Assembly: GCA_030654075.1 (NCBI GenBank)
Contig: JAURYB010000078.1
Span: 62,001 to 126,000 of the forward strand
Reading direction: 5' to 3'
Origin: Bacteroidales bacterium
GTDB lineage: Bacteria; Bacteroidota; Bacteroidia; Bacteroidales; UBA4417
Length of the DNA: 64,000 bases
Position numbers and translations under genes: made by a program. Positions 28,635-38,316 of the stretch are shown one piece after another. Each line of letters opens with the position of its first letter. Position 1 is the first letter of the stretch. The notes below the pieces were generated by a model that saw only the letters and a list, made by a program, of their open reading frames with translations, made no database searches and was not told the DNA's origin.

Positions 28635-28782
28635 GAGTGGTTTTGGTTTGGGAATATTATAAAGTTCTTTTAACTTAGATTCTAAAAAGTCAACTGATTA
28701 TGTTGAGCGAATATATGATTTAAGATATTTCTTCCTCAGTCCTGGTTGAATTCAAACCTGCAATCTTTGGATTTTTATCCTG

Positions 28783-29568
28783 TTAAGTTTTTCTATTCAG
28801 TCGAGGTAAATAGAAAATATGCTTCACGAAAAGTGCCGGCTCCTCCCCATGCAGGTTGTAAAAATCTTCAAGAAATGAATTGAAAGGTGCCTGGCCCGGA
28901 ATCGCCTTTTCTTTAGCAATTGAGGTGAGATCTTCAAATTCGATACTGACAGTACGTTTAGGCATAAAGAATAGCAGGTTTGCCAGTATATAAAAAGTTC
29001 CTTTTACTAATTGCACTAAAAAATCCGGTGATTTGCCGGTCTTTGCTTTCGAAAACATACTTCCCCATAAGCCATTTATGCGTACACCTACAATTTGAAC
29101 ACCTTCAGGGATGGTATTGACAATATGATATGCCGATTTTTTATTGAAAATTTTCTCAAAACCTTGCCCTGCAATCTGTCCGCTTGGGTAGATCACAACA
29201 TTTTTCTTTCGTCTGAAGCCTTTATAAACGGAGCGTATAATTGATTTTAAAACCAGGGTATTGCGGCTGCCTGTTTCCAGGTCACTGACCCGCACAGCGC
29301 CCATTCGTTTAAAATACCATTTTGCTACAGGGATGTCGAAGTACTTCTCCGAAATAACAGGAATTACGGTTGTATACCGGTAGATATGGCTTAGTAAAAT
29401 GAGTGGGTCTATCAGTGCCTGGTGGTTAGGCAGAAAAAGTATAGGCGAATTGCTTTTCAAAATTTCAGATCCCTTAATTGAAATCCTGTAGCGTGAACGA
29501 AGAGCAAGCCTTATCTTAAAAGCTAAAATCCTCGATAAAAGAACAATGAACCAGTCTGTTTTTCTCAT
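28783..29568 (-). CDS. 1-acyl-sn-glycerol-3-phosphate acyltransferase-like (PlsC family)
   Basis: 261 residues, membrane-associated. The acyltransferase motif I is FLPNHQALIDPLIL (NH-x4-D), followed by the GAVRVSDLETGSRN region and motif III-like VIYPSGQIAG (about 130). C-terminal PEGVQIVGVRINGLWGSMF corresponds to motif IV. These enzymes transfer acyl groups to lysophosphatidate or related lipids in the inner membrane. The gene stands alone, convergent with the transporter, and seems to be housekeeping and unrelated to the glycan loci. Some PlsC-like proteins acylate other lipids such as ornithine lipid, so the exact acceptor is open. Confidence 0.82.
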   Translation of the reverse strand: MRKTDWFIVLLSRILAFKIRLALRSRYRISIKGSEILKSNSPILFLPNHQALIDPLILLSHIYRYTTVIPVISEKYFDIPVAKWYFKRMGAVRVSDLETGSRNTLVLKSIIRSVYKGFRRKKNVVIYPSGQIAGQGFEKIFNKKSAYHIVNTIPEGVQIVGVRINGLWGSMFSKAKTGKSPDFLVQLVKGTFYILANLLFFMPKRTVSIEFEDLTSIAKEKAIPGQAPFNSFLEDFYNLHGEEPALFVKHIFYLPRLNRKT

Positions 29569-29589
29569 TCGGATTTTACTTTATAATTC

Positions 29590-29858
29590 GTAACTAATCC
29601 CCCTACTATGATTTGCTTTTTTAAGAGTACTTAAAGTGCCTAGAGTGCCTAAAGTGCCTAAAATTAGCTCCATGAACTTCTGAAAATTCCCAATAATATA
29701 TTTGGGTTTTATCTCAAGACATAGGGTTGCTTGCGAGAAAAGCAAATTATTGAGTAATTTATTGTTTAATCCAACTTCCTCAATATCTCAAAAACTTGTT
29801 GTCTTCAATGAACTTTAGGCACTCTAGGCACTTATAACTTTAGGCACTGATTAGTTAC
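29590..29858. mobile_element. MITE-like element A (269 bp)
   Basis: Left end GTAACTAAT (29590-29598) mirrors the right end ATTAGTTAC (29850-29858). Inside, three copies of GTGCCTA(A/G)A (29636-29662) are mirrored by TTTAGGCACTCTAGGCACT-type repeats (29811-29848), so the element can fold into a long imperfect hairpin. It has no coding capacity. The right end ACTGATTAGTTAC matches the ends of elements B and C. No target duplication was found. Confidence 0.6.
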
Positions 29859-29921
29859 AATGATCCAAATGTACTAAGTTTTGGTTAATTGTAATCAGAT
29901 TGAATGAGATTACAAAAATAG

Positions 29922-30086
29922 GTAACTATTCAGTCCGATCAATATACATTTTTTGCCACAGATCTCGCAGATTTCACAGATTTGAATCACTATCAGCAGT
30001 TTTTCAAATTAAAAATGAATATCGCTTTTCTGTGAAATCTGCGTAATCTGTGGCATAGATATGTTTTAAATATACTGATTGGTTAC
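29922..30086. mobile_element. MITE-like element B (165 bp) with 8-bp target duplication
   Basis: Terminal inverted repeats GTAACTATTCAGT (29922-29934) and ACTGATTGGTTAC (30074-30086) match at 11 of 13 positions. The element is flanked exactly by the direct repeat AAAAATAG (29914-29921 and 30087-30094). An inner inverted repeat pairs TGCCACAGATCTCGCAGATT (start 29954, continuing to 29980) with its near complement at 30029-30055. No coding capacity. Non-autonomous transposition by a transposase encoded elsewhere is the simplest reading. Confidence 0.72.
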
Positions 30087-30175
30087 AAAAATAGTATTGC
30101 CGGATTTTTTTGAATCCATATTTAAACCGGATTCAAATAATAATAGTAGTTTTAGCATAAATTATTCAGACTGAT

Positions 30176-31489
30176 ATGACGAGACCGATTTTGCCTGTAA
30201 ATTCCACTAAGGTTATCAATGCCTGGTGTTCTTACGATATCGCCAATTCCGCCTATATGTTAAGCGTAAATACCGTGTTATACCCGATATTTTATCAGCA
30301 GGTAACAAAGAAGGCTTTTGGTTCGGAAATGGTGACATTCATGGGTATGAATATAAAGAATACCGTTTTGTACGAATATGCCATTGCTTTGGGTTATTTC
30401 CTGGTTATATTATTGACTTTATCATTATCAGGTATTGCCGACCTGGGCGGATATCGAAAACGTTTCATGCAATCATTTACAGTGCTGGGTTCTTTTGCCT
30501 GCATGGGATTATTCTTTTTTACAGGTGAAAACATAACATTAGGACTCTTACTTCCGATGCTGGCAGTATTAGGATTTGCAGGCTCACTTGTTTACTACAA
30601 TTCATTTTTACCGATTATTGCCACCCCCGACCGGCACGACCGCATCAGCGCCAAAGGTTTTTCCTTTGGGTATGCAGGAAGCATGATATTGCTGATCTTT
30701 AATATTTTCTCGTTACAAAATTATCAGATGTTCGGCTTTTCAGATAGCCTGGAAGCCATACAGTTTTCATTTATTCTGGTTGGCGTATGGTGGCTGGCCG
30801 TTTCCCAAATCGCATTTTACTTTTTGCGTGAAGAACGAAAAGAGGTCAGCTGGGATGTAACCATTTTTACACGGGGATTTCATGAGGTTTTTAATGTATT
30901 TGGTTACATTAAAAAACATAAGACCATGTACAGGTTTCTTCTTTCTTTCTTCTTTTTCAGCATGGGTGTTCAAACCATTATTATTGTTGCTTCCCTATTC
31001 GGTAAAGCGGAACTTGGAATCTCTGATACCAAGCTGATCATGACAATCCTGATTATTCAACTGGTTGCCATCCTGGGTGCTTATTTTTTTGGAAGAGTTT
31101 CTACCCGTTATGGAAACAGGACCTCGCTGCTGTGGATGCTTGGGATTTGGGTATTTGTTTGTTTGTCAGCTTATTATGTTCACGAGGAAATTCAATTCTA
31201 TGTTTTGTCAGCGCTGCTTGGCCTGGTAATGGGTGGAATCCAGTCGCAGGCGCGATCAACCTGGTCGAAATTAATGCCTTCGGATACAACGGATACTGCT
31301 TCTTATTTTAGTTTTTACGACAGTACCGAAAAATTTGCCATTGTAATCGGGATGCTCGGTTTTGGAATTATTGAACAAGTTACAGGTAACATGCGTAACA
31401 GTACCTTGCTGTTGTCCTTGTTTTTTATTGTAAGCTTCCTGATTATTGCATTCACGAAATTGAAAAAAGACGAAACTTCGCTTGCATAG
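30176..31489 (+). CDS. MFS transporter, UMF1 (Atg22-like) family
   Basis: 437 residues with about twelve TM helices. The N-terminal VINAWCSYDIANSAYMLSVNTVLYPIFY is the conserved start of UMF1/Atg22-type permeases, and VMGGIQSQARSTWSKLMP plus SYFSFYDSTEKFAIVIG are the matching C-terminal-half motifs. The substrate of bacterial UMF1 members is mostly unknown; fungal Atg22 exports amino acids from the vacuole. The gene stands alone behind the MITE-like elements, 90 bp after element B, which may have brought or disturbed its promoter. It shows no link to the glycan loci. Confidence 0.85.
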   Translation: MTRPILPVNSTKVINAWCSYDIANSAYMLSVNTVLYPIFYQQVTKKAFGSEMVTFMGMNIKNTVLYEYAIALGYFLVILLTLSLSGIADLGGYRKRFMQSFTVLGSFACMGLFFFTGENITLGLLLPMLAVLGFAGSLVYYNSFLPIIATPDRHDRISAKGFSFGYAGSMILLIFNIFSLQNYQMFGFSDSLEAIQFSFILVGVWWLAVSQIAFYFLREERKEVSWDVTIFTRGFHEVFNVFGYIKKHKTMYRFLLSFFFFSMGVQTIIIVASLFGKAELGISDTKLIMTILIIQLVAILGAYFFGRVSTRYGNRTSLLWMLGIWVFVCLSAYYVHEEIQFYVLSALLGLVMGGIQSQARSTWSKLMPSDTTDTASYFSFYDSTEKFAIVIGMLGFGIIEQVTGNMRNSTLLLSLFFIVSFLIIAFTKLKKDETSLA

Positions 31490-32002
31490 ATTTCACTTAG
31501 TATTTTGATTTGGGATAGGGGAGTGGAGATACGAAATATTTCCGATTCCGGGATTACTAAGTTTTTTTTGCCTCATGGTTTGAATAGTATTAAAACAGGA
31601 ATAACACTAAGAAATACAAAAAGTGCCCGAGACAGGATTAGTTGTAAGATCCTGAAAGGGGAGGGCTTAACAGCGAAGCCTCATTCTCACTGAGAATAGA
31701 TCTTTGTTCTGGTATTCAATATGTTACAATTTTTTGGATCAAATATCAATAAAGAACGAGATCAACCTGATATTCCATTCATGACTATATGCTAGAATAT
31801 CAGTAGAATATAAAATTTTACTGGATCGTTATCAGCAAATTAGCAGAAGTAAGAATGAAGGAGCAATAAACTCAATTTTAAACAAAAATACATGTATGTA
31901 AGTTTGATATTTTTCAATGAGTTTTAAAATCCCTTTTTCTCAAGGTTTTTTTCATTGGATTTCGTGAAGGCAGGACACATTTTTAAATTTAAAGTCTTCT
32001 CC
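31490..32002. other. Intergenic region with three small hairpins
   Basis: 513 bp between convergent UMF1 and GH3 genes. Three short hairpins occur within 65 bp: CAGGAT/ATCCTG (31633-31654), GGCTT/AAGCC (31664-31680) and ATTCTC/GAGAAT (31683-31697). No T-tract follows immediately. No ORF with coding character was found; the rest is featureless AT-rich sequence. Confidence 0.5.
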
Positions 32003-34552
32003 CTATAATTCAATTTCCCCCTTCAACTTCATCTCAACTGACGAACTTCCGACCTGAACCATATATTTACCTTTGTTGAGTTTCCATGCTTTTGCAGTTG
32101 GATCAAAAAATCCAAGTTGGCTGGCATTCAATGGAATATCGAAGGTTTTAGTTTCATTTCTTCGGATCAGTATCTTTTGAAATCCCTTCAATTCCTTAAC
32201 AGGCCTGTCGATGGATGGTTTTAGTTCACTAACGTACAACTGTGCAATTTCTGTTCCGTCGACCTTGCCGGTATTTTTCACATCAAAATGAGCGATATAT
32301 TTCTGATCCGAAACATTTTCGATCCGAAGATTGGAATACTCAAAAGTGGTGTAGGAAAGCCCGAAACCAAAAGGGAACATGAGCTTGGTATTATTTTTAT
32401 CGTGATACCTGTAGCCTACGTAAATGCCTTCCTTGTAAACTGCTTTTTCATCCCGGTTCAGATAATTGTCAAAAGCAGGTGGGAACTCACTTTTATTCTG
32501 AACATAACTGAACGGCAACTTTCCAGACGGGTTGTACGATCCGAACAGTACATCTGCAATAGCATTGCCGCCTTCGTTCCCGGTAAACCAGGCTTCGACC
32601 AGGCCTGAAACGTTATTGATCCACGGCATTACATTCAACGGGCCACCGTTGTTGAGCACTACAATTACATTGGGATTTACGGCTGAAACTGCTTTGATTA
32701 GCTCATTCTGAATCAGGGGTAATTCAAAATCAGTCCTGTCGGCACCTTCGGCTTCCCAAAACCGGTCTATACCGGCACAAATAACTACAGCATCTGATTT
32801 TTTTGCGAGGGCAACAGCTTCATCAATCAATTTCGGATCGTGATAATACCAGCCCAGCCTAATGGTTGCCCCGCCAATAGCTTCGTAGTATTCGAGCTTA
32901 ATCTTATATGGCTTGCCGGCTTCCAGCCTGATGGTTCCATAGCGAAATTCCTTATCATGGTTAAACCATTGATCAATAATCAGCTTATCATTCACATATA
33001 ACCGTACCCCATCATCGCAATGAGTTACAAAATCGTAATAACCGGTTTCGGGCGGGGTAACAGTGCCTGACCAGCGGGCCGAAAAATAGTCATTGCCTAT
33101 GGTTTTGTCTATGATTTTTGATTTTTCTTTTTGCTCTTTGTCAGTGAGATAAAATGTAGGGCCTGCCTGCCACACAAAATCAACTGTTGTATCGAGCTGT
33201 GAAACGGTGGGCGATCCTTTCAGATCCATATTGTTATAATATTCAGCCCATAATCCTTTTTTGCCCCTGAATGTATTGGAAGGTTTCAGGTATTGTTTGC
33301 CGATCGGGATCAGCGTGTCGGCAATGCTTGCCCCTTGCGCATAAGCAACTTTGATATGGTTTCCGGCAGCTTTGGTAATTCCTTCGAGTGGAGTAACTTT
33401 ATAAAACACATTTTCAATATATGAACTTCCGCCGCCGCCCATCCGGAGTTTAGCGGCATTGGGGCCGATAACAGCCAGCTTCTTCACTTTACTGCTTTGA
33501 ATGGGTAAAATGTTGTTTTTATTTTTGAGCAAAACAATACCCTCACGGGCTGCTTTCCGGTTGAGTTCCTGGTGTGCTTTGGAGTTTAGTTGTGCCAGGT
33601 CCGGCGGAGATTGTTTGTCCATCATACCTGTTAAGAAAATAACTCTCAGCACCCTTCGGGCCATTTCGGTGATGGTGGCTTCGGAGACCAGGCCATTTTT
33701 AACAGCTTCAGCCAGAGGTGCGCCAAATAAATCAGTCTTATAAATGATACAATCCAGACCTGCATTAGCTGAAGGAGCTGTTGAGTGTGCCCCGGCCCAG
33801 TCGGGCATTACAAAACCCTTGAATCCCCAGTTGTTTTTCAACATGTCAGTAAGGAGATACTTATTCTCGGAACAATAAATGCCGTTTACCTTATTATACG
33901 CCGACATTACCGACCACGCATTGCCTTCCGTAACAGCATCCTTGAATGCAGGCAGGTAGATTTCCTGCAATGCCCGTTCGTCAACAATAACGTCGACGCT
34001 GTTGCGGTAAAATTCCTGGTTATTTGCGGCAAAATGTTTTAGGGTGGCAACAACTTTTTCGCTTTGCAATCCTTTTGTAAAAGCAACTGCCAGGCGCCCT
34101 GTGAGGTATGGATCTTCGCTGTAATATTCAAAGTTACGGCCGCATAACGGGTGACGGATAATGTTTATACCAGGACCTAAAAGTATCTGTATATTTTTTG
34201 CATTTGCTTCCGAGCCAATGGCAGTGGCAACTTTATTGATAAGTGAAATATCCCAGCTTGCGCCCAACGAATTCGCACAAGGATAAAAGGTTGCCGCACC
34301 ATTGCGGTGTGCACCGGCAGGACCATCAGAACATTGAAGTGAAGGGATATTGAATTTTTCGATTCCTACTGTTGCGCCGCCAGTGCCCTGCAGTAAAGTC
34401 AATTTCTCACTAAGACTCATCCGGCTCAGCAAGTCTTCAACCCTTTCATCAACACTCAAAGTGTTGTTTTTGTAAGGTTCCGTATCGCTGAAGCTGAAAA
34501 AAAATATACTTGCAATGCAAATCGAGGCGATTAAAACACTTTTTATCTTCAT
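32003..34552 (-). CDS. GH3 beta-glycosidase with inserted PA14 domain
   Basis: 849 residues with signal peptide MKIKSVLIASICIASIFFFSF. The GH3 N-terminal barrel (about 40-310) contains KHFAANNQEFYRNSVD and GFKGFVMPDWAGAHS, where Asp251 is the expected nucleophile (usually in SDW, here PDW). A PA14 domain (about 440-585, HCDDGVRLYVNDKLIIDQW) is inserted in the C-terminal alpha/beta sandwich, a known arrangement in beta-glucosidases. The end (about 750-849) is a fibronectin-III-like domain. Likely a periplasmic exo-beta-glucosidase or related activity. It is transcribed on the minus strand and is separated from locus 2 by the restriction-modification gene. Confidence 0.93.
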   Translation of the reverse strand: MKIKSVLIASICIASIFFFSFSDTEPYKNNTLSVDERVEDLLSRMSLSEKLTLLQGTGGATVGIEKFNIPSLQCSDGPAGAHRNGAATFYPCANSLGASWDISLINKVATAIGSEANAKNIQILLGPGINIIRHPLCGRNFEYYSEDPYLTGRLAVAFTKGLQSEKVVATLKHFAANNQEFYRNSVDVIVDERALQEIYLPAFKDAVTEGNAWSVMSAYNKVNGIYCSENKYLLTDMLKNNWGFKGFVMPDWAGAHSTAPSANAGLDCIIYKTDLFGAPLAEAVKNGLVSEATITEMARRVLRVIFLTGMMDKQSPPDLAQLNSKAHQELNRKAAREGIVLLKNKNNILPIQSSKVKKLAVIGPNAAKLRMGGGGSSYIENVFYKVTPLEGITKAAGNHIKVAYAQGASIADTLIPIGKQYLKPSNTFRGKKGLWAEYYNNMDLKGSPTVSQLDTTVDFVWQAGPTFYLTDKEQKEKSKIIDKTIGNDYFSARWSGTVTPPETGYYDFVTHCDDGVRLYVNDKLIIDQWFNHDKEFRYGTIRLEAGKPYKIKLEYYEAIGGATIRLGWYYHDPKLIDEAVALAKKSDAVVICAGIDRFWEAEGADRTDFELPLIQNELIKAVSAVNPNVIVVLNNGGPLNVMPWINNVSGLVEAWFTGNEGGNAIADVLFGSYNPSGKLPFSYVQNKSEFPPAFDNYLNRDEKAVYKEGIYVGYRYHDKNNTKLMFPFGFGLSYTTFEYSNLRIENVSDQKYIAHFDVKNTGKVDGTEIAQLYVSELKPSIDRPVKELKGFQKILIRRNETKTFDIPLNASQLGFFDPTAKAWKLNKGKYMVQVGSSSVEMKLKGEIEL

Positions 34553-34682
34553 TCAAATTGATTTTTAATATACGTCAATTTTGCTTTTGGAATTGCGACC
34601 GTTACGAAAAGCAGGAATTCATTGATATCCATATTACTAACCTAAACCACTAGAATAAATAACTGAAATCAATGAACTCCTG

Positions 34683-34710
34683 AAAACCCTTTCATGTCAT
34701 AAGGGTTTTT
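34683..34710. terminator. Intrinsic-terminator-like hairpin upstream of GH3
   Basis: AAAACCCTT (34683-34691) pairs perfectly with AAGGGTTTT (34701-34709), 9-nt loop, and T-tracts on both strands. It lies 131 bp before the GH3 start in a divergent region, so it may be a leader attenuator or block antisense reading rather than end a known gene. Confidence 0.5.
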
Positions 34711-35015
34711 GCATTGCACATTTCGTATCAAAATCAACCAATCCCAGCCAATCACAGCTGCAATCTCAACAAACGGTCAAGTTCATCAAGCCGCAAATAT
34801 ATACCGGAAAAAGCCATACAGATAACCCAAACAGGCTTTTGTATCATTACAACTTGGTATATGATTAAAATGAACCAAATAAGATTCGTGCTTTGTTTCC
34901 AATAGGATTAGGTAAGAAAAGATTATAGTAAAGGAAAGTTAGCAACCTGCCCCAAAAACCAAAAACAGCTATATATTTGCTGAAAAAGGCAGAAAAAGGG
35001 AAACCGCCAACGCAC

Positions 35016-35045
35016 AAACCGCACATTTGTAAACCGCACACTTGC
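35016..35045 (+). repeat. Tandem 15-bp direct repeat upstream of the restriction-modification gene
   Basis: AAACCGCACATTTGT is followed at once by AAACCGCACACTTGC (12 of 15 identical). It sits between the TATATTTG element (34972) and the ATG at 35161, a plausible site for a regulatory protein. Confidence 0.55.
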
Positions 35046-35160
35046 CCTGAATTTGACGAAGGAAATCAACGCAAGACCTAAGTTTGCAAAAGAGCTGTTT
35101 ACTTGCCGTTGCACCACTGGAAATTGATACATTTGTATTTATTTGAAACGAATTAAAAAA

Positions 35161-38100
35161 ATGAATTTAGCCCAATACATTGACAATATTAACCAACGAT
35201 ATAAACTTGGTAATGCAACTGAACATACTTACAGAGGTGATTTACAACAACTGCTGGAGAGCATGGTTACAGGCATTGCAGCCACTAACGAACCCCAGCG
35301 TATTAGTTGCGGTGCGCCCGATTATATCCTTACCCGAAAAGGCATTCCGGCAGGGTACATCGAAGCGAAAAACATAGGCGAAAACCTGAACGACAAACTG
35401 TTCAAGGAACAATTCGACCGTTATAAAGCTTCGCTTGACAACCTGATTTTAACCGATTATATTGATTTTCAATTTTACATTGACGGTGGGTATAAAACCG
35501 CTGTGCGGATTGCCGAAATCAGGAACGGGAAAATTTTACCGCTGCCCGACAACTTCGCACATTTTGAAACACTGATAAAGGATTTCTGCGCTTACCAGGG
35601 GCAAACCATTAAAAGTTCACGGAAATTAGCCGAAATGATGGCTGCCAAAGCCCGGATGCTTGCCGATGTGATTGAGAAAGCATTGGATAGCGACGAGGAA
35701 AATGAGGAAAACAGTTCGCTCAAAGACCAGTTTCTTGCCTTCAGGCAAATACTAATACACGACATAAACGCCAAAGGGTTTGCCGATGTGTATGCACAAA
35801 CCATTGCCTATGGCATGTTTGCAGCCCGTTTGCACGATACTACTTTAAACAGTTTTACTCGGCAGGAAGCAGCCGATCTGATCCCAAAAACTAACCCATT
35901 TCTGCGCAAACTGTTTCAGTATGTGGCCGGGTACGATTTGGATAGCCGTATTTCGTGGATTGTGGATGGCCTGGCCGATGTGTTCCGTGCTACCGATGTG
36001 GCCGAACTGTTGAAAAACTTTGGCAGCGCAACCCGAACCCAGGACCCCATTATCCATTTTTACGAGACATTTTTAACTGCGTACGACCCTGCTTTGCGCA
36101 AAGCCCGTGGCGTTTGGTACACACCTGTGCCGATTGTTAATTTTATTGTACGTGCCATTGATTACATTTTGATCACCGAATTTGGCATTGCCGCTGGATT
36201 GGCCGATAACTCCATGACAACAATAAAAGTGAATGTGCCGGGTGTAAAAAATCAGATTGAAAAACAGGTACATCGTGTGCAATTCCTCGACCCTGCAACC
36301 GGAACGGCAACCTTTATAGCTGAACTTATCAGACAAATACATGCCAAATTTAAAGGGCAGGAAGGCATTTGGAGCGATTATGTGGAGAAGCACCTTATTC
36401 CCCGACTGAATGGGTTTGAAATACTGATGGCTTCGTATGCAATGGCACACCTTAAACTGGATTTACTATTGAGGGAAACCGGTTATGTGCCGAAAAACGA
36501 ACAGCGTTTCCGCATTTACCTTACCAATAGCCTCGAAGAGCACCATGCCGATACCGGAACCCTGTTTGCCAACTGGCTGAGTACCGAAGCCAACGAAGCA
36601 AACCATGTGAAACGGGATACGCCGGTGATGGTAGTTACCGGGAATCCGCCGTATAGTGTTAGCAGCACCAATAAAAGCGAATGGATTGAAAATCTTACTG
36701 CCGACTACAAAAAGGATTTAAACGAAAGGAACATCCAACCCCTTTCCGACGATTATATAAAGTTTATTCGGTTTGGGCAGCATTTTATTGATAAAAACGG
36801 CGAAGGCATTTTGGCTTATATTTCAAACAACAGTTTTCTCGATGGCATTATTCACCGCCAAATGCGGAAGCATTTATTGCAAAGTTTTGATAAGATATAC
36901 ATACTCGATTTGCACGGCAACGCAAAGAAAAAGGAAGTTTGCCCCGATGGTTCACCCGACCAAAATGTATTTGATATTATGCAGGGGGTGAGCATAAGTA
37001 TTTTTGTAAAAACAGGTAAGAAAAAGAAAGGTGCCTTAGGGGAAGTATTTCATTTTGATTTGTTTGGGAAAAGAGAGGTTAAGTATGATTTTTTGAATGA
37101 AAATTCTTTGAAATCTTTAGTTTGGAATGAATTAAAGCCAGAGTCCCCAAATTATTATCTGGTGAAAAAAGATTTTAGCCAGAGTAAAGAATATGAGATA
37201 GGATTTAAGATTGATGAGTTATATATATTACAATCTCTGGGAATTGAATTTGGTTCAAAAGAATATTTTCTAAATGAGGATAAAGGTCAAATGCAAAAAT
37301 TTCTTCAATCTTCAATCTTCAATACTTCTTTAGCTGATAAGGAAATCGAAAACAGATTTGGTATTAGGACAACAAGTGGCTGGCTTTTCAGCAATCTTAG
37401 GAAGCAAGAATTAGTAGAAGGTTTTCAAGTAGATAAAATAAAGAGGTGCGCTAATTCTCCGTTCGATACAAAATTTACATATCATTCAGCGATACTCAGG
37501 AGACCTCAGTTAGAAGCACTTAAAAGCATGTATTCAGAAAATATTGCATTAGTAACTTTGCGCCAATCCAGAGCAAACAATACTTTCTGCTATTTTCTAA
37601 CAACAAATATTTATAGCAAAGATTTAATTTCAATTTTAGATCGCGCAACAGGTTTCCCTCTTTATCTCTATCCCGAAATCAAAGCCCAACAAACCATTGA
37701 CCAAACAACCGAACGCACACCCAACCTAAATTCCGAAATAGTAAAGCAGATAGCAGAAAAGTTAGGCTTACGCTTCACTAACGAAAAGGAGCAAACACCG
37801 GATACTTTTGCCCCGATTGACTTACTGGATTATATATATGCCGTTCTACATTCGCCAACGTACCGCGATAAATACAAAGAGTTCCTGAAAATTGATTTTC
37901 CGCGTGTGCCTTATCCGAAGGATGCTGCTACATTTTGGAAATTGATAGCACTTGGTAGCGAATTACGGCAAATACACCTGTTAGAAAGCCTGGTTGTAAG
38001 CAAACTTATTACCCAATATCCGGTTGGCGGCAGTAATATGGTAGGGAAAGTACATTATGATGTCTCGCGTGACTCTACGCCCGATGCCGCCACTATTAGC

Positions 38101-38316
38101 AAAGTGTTTATAAACGAAACCCAATATTTCGCCAACGTGCCCCAGGTAGCATGGGAGTTTTACATTGGAGGCTACCAACCCGCACAAAAATGGCTGAAAG
38201 ACCGGAAAGAGCGTGAGCTGCTGTTTGATGATATTCTGCACTATCAAAAAATCATTGTTGCCTTGACAGAAACGGATCGATTGATGAAAGAGATTGATAA
38301 GATTGAATCATTATGA
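35161..38316 (+). CDS. Single-chain restriction-modification enzyme, type ISP-like without helicase
   Basis: 1051 residues from ATG 35161; an upstream in-frame TTG at 35143 is less likely. The N-terminal nuclease has a PD-(D/E)xK site: APD with Asp54, then YIEAK with Glu68 and Lys70. The N6-adenine methyltransferase core has motif I FLDPATGTATF (about 375-385) and motif IV GNPPYSV (Asn495-Pro-Pro-Tyr). The C-terminal part (about 700-1040) resembles the type ISP specificity domain. Classical type ISP enzymes (about 1570 residues) carry a RecA-like helicase between nuclease and methyltransferase; no Walker A is seen here, so it is nearer to type IIG/IIL in layout. Bases ~37030-37660 are markedly more AT-rich than the flanks. 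It overlaps the next gene by ATGA. Confidence 0.88.
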   Translation: MNLAQYIDNINQRYKLGNATEHTYRGDLQQLLESMVTGIAATNEPQRISCGAPDYILTRKGIPAGYIEAKNIGENLNDKLFKEQFDRYKASLDNLILTDYIDFQFYIDGGYKTAVRIAEIRNGKILPLPDNFAHFETLIKDFCAYQGQTIKSSRKLAEMMAAKARMLADVIEKALDSDEENEENSSLKDQFLAFRQILIHDINAKGFADVYAQTIAYGMFAARLHDTTLNSFTRQEAADLIPKTNPFLRKLFQYVAGYDLDSRISWIVDGLADVFRATDVAELLKNFGSATRTQDPIIHFYETFLTAYDPALRKARGVWYTPVPIVNFIVRAIDYILITEFGIAAGLADNSMTTIKVNVPGVKNQIEKQVHRVQFLDPATGTATFIAELIRQIHAKFKGQEGIWSDYVEKHLIPRLNGFEILMASYAMAHLKLDLLLRETGYVPKNEQRFRIYLTNSLEEHHADTGTLFANWLSTEANEANHVKRDTPVMVVTGNPPYSVSSTNKSEWIENLTADYKKDLNERNIQPLSDDYIKFIRFGQHFIDKNGEGILAYISNNSFLDGIIHRQMRKHLLQSFDKIYILDLHGNAKKKEVCPDGSPDQNVFDIMQGVSISIFVKTGKKKKGALGEVFHFDLFGKREVKYDFLNENSLKSLVWNELKPESPNYYLVKKDFSQSKEYEIGFKIDELYILQSLGIEFGSKEYFLNEDKGQMQKFLQSSIFNTSLADKEIENRFGIRTTSGWLFSNLRKQELVEGFQVDKIKRCANSPFDTKFTYHSAILRRPQLEALKSMYSENIALVTLRQSRANNTFCYFLTTNIYSKDLISILDRATGFPLYLYPEIKAQQTIDQTTERTPNLNSEIVKQIAEKLGLRFTNEKEQTPDTFAPIDLLDYIYAVLHSPTYRDKYKEFLKIDFPRVPYPKDAATFWKLIALGSELRQIHLLESLVVSKLITQYPVGGSNMVGKVHYDVSRDSTPDAATISKVFINETQYFANVPQVAWEFYIGGYQPAQKWLKDRKERELLFDDILHYQKIIVALTETDRLMKEIDKIESL

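Larger units (their letters stand above)
34553..35160. other. Divergent intergenic region between GH3 and the restriction-modification gene
   Basis: 608 bp. It holds a hairpin (34683-34710), a TATATTTG promoter-like element at 34972-34979 and a TACATTTG at 35128-35135, both fitting the Bacteroidota -7 consensus on the plus strand, and a tandem 15-bp repeat at 35016-35045. The -33 partners are less clear. No believable gene is seen. Confidence 0.5.

Noticed and set aside
29590-30094. Elements A and B as part of one autonomous insertion sequence
   Set aside because: No transposase frame or fragment lies inside or beside them, and each has its own pair of ends, so they are treated as two small non-autonomous units.
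31620-31660. Segment GTGCCCGAGACAGGATT that resembles the 3' part of a tRNA on the minus strand
   Set aside because: No acceptor stem partner, anticodon arm or CCA-adjacent structure could be built; only a short local resemblance.
34714-35132. Short frames on both strands between GH3 and the restriction-modification gene
   Set aside because: Low-complexity sequence, no ribosome-binding site or recognisable domain, and they overlap promoter-like and repeat sequence.
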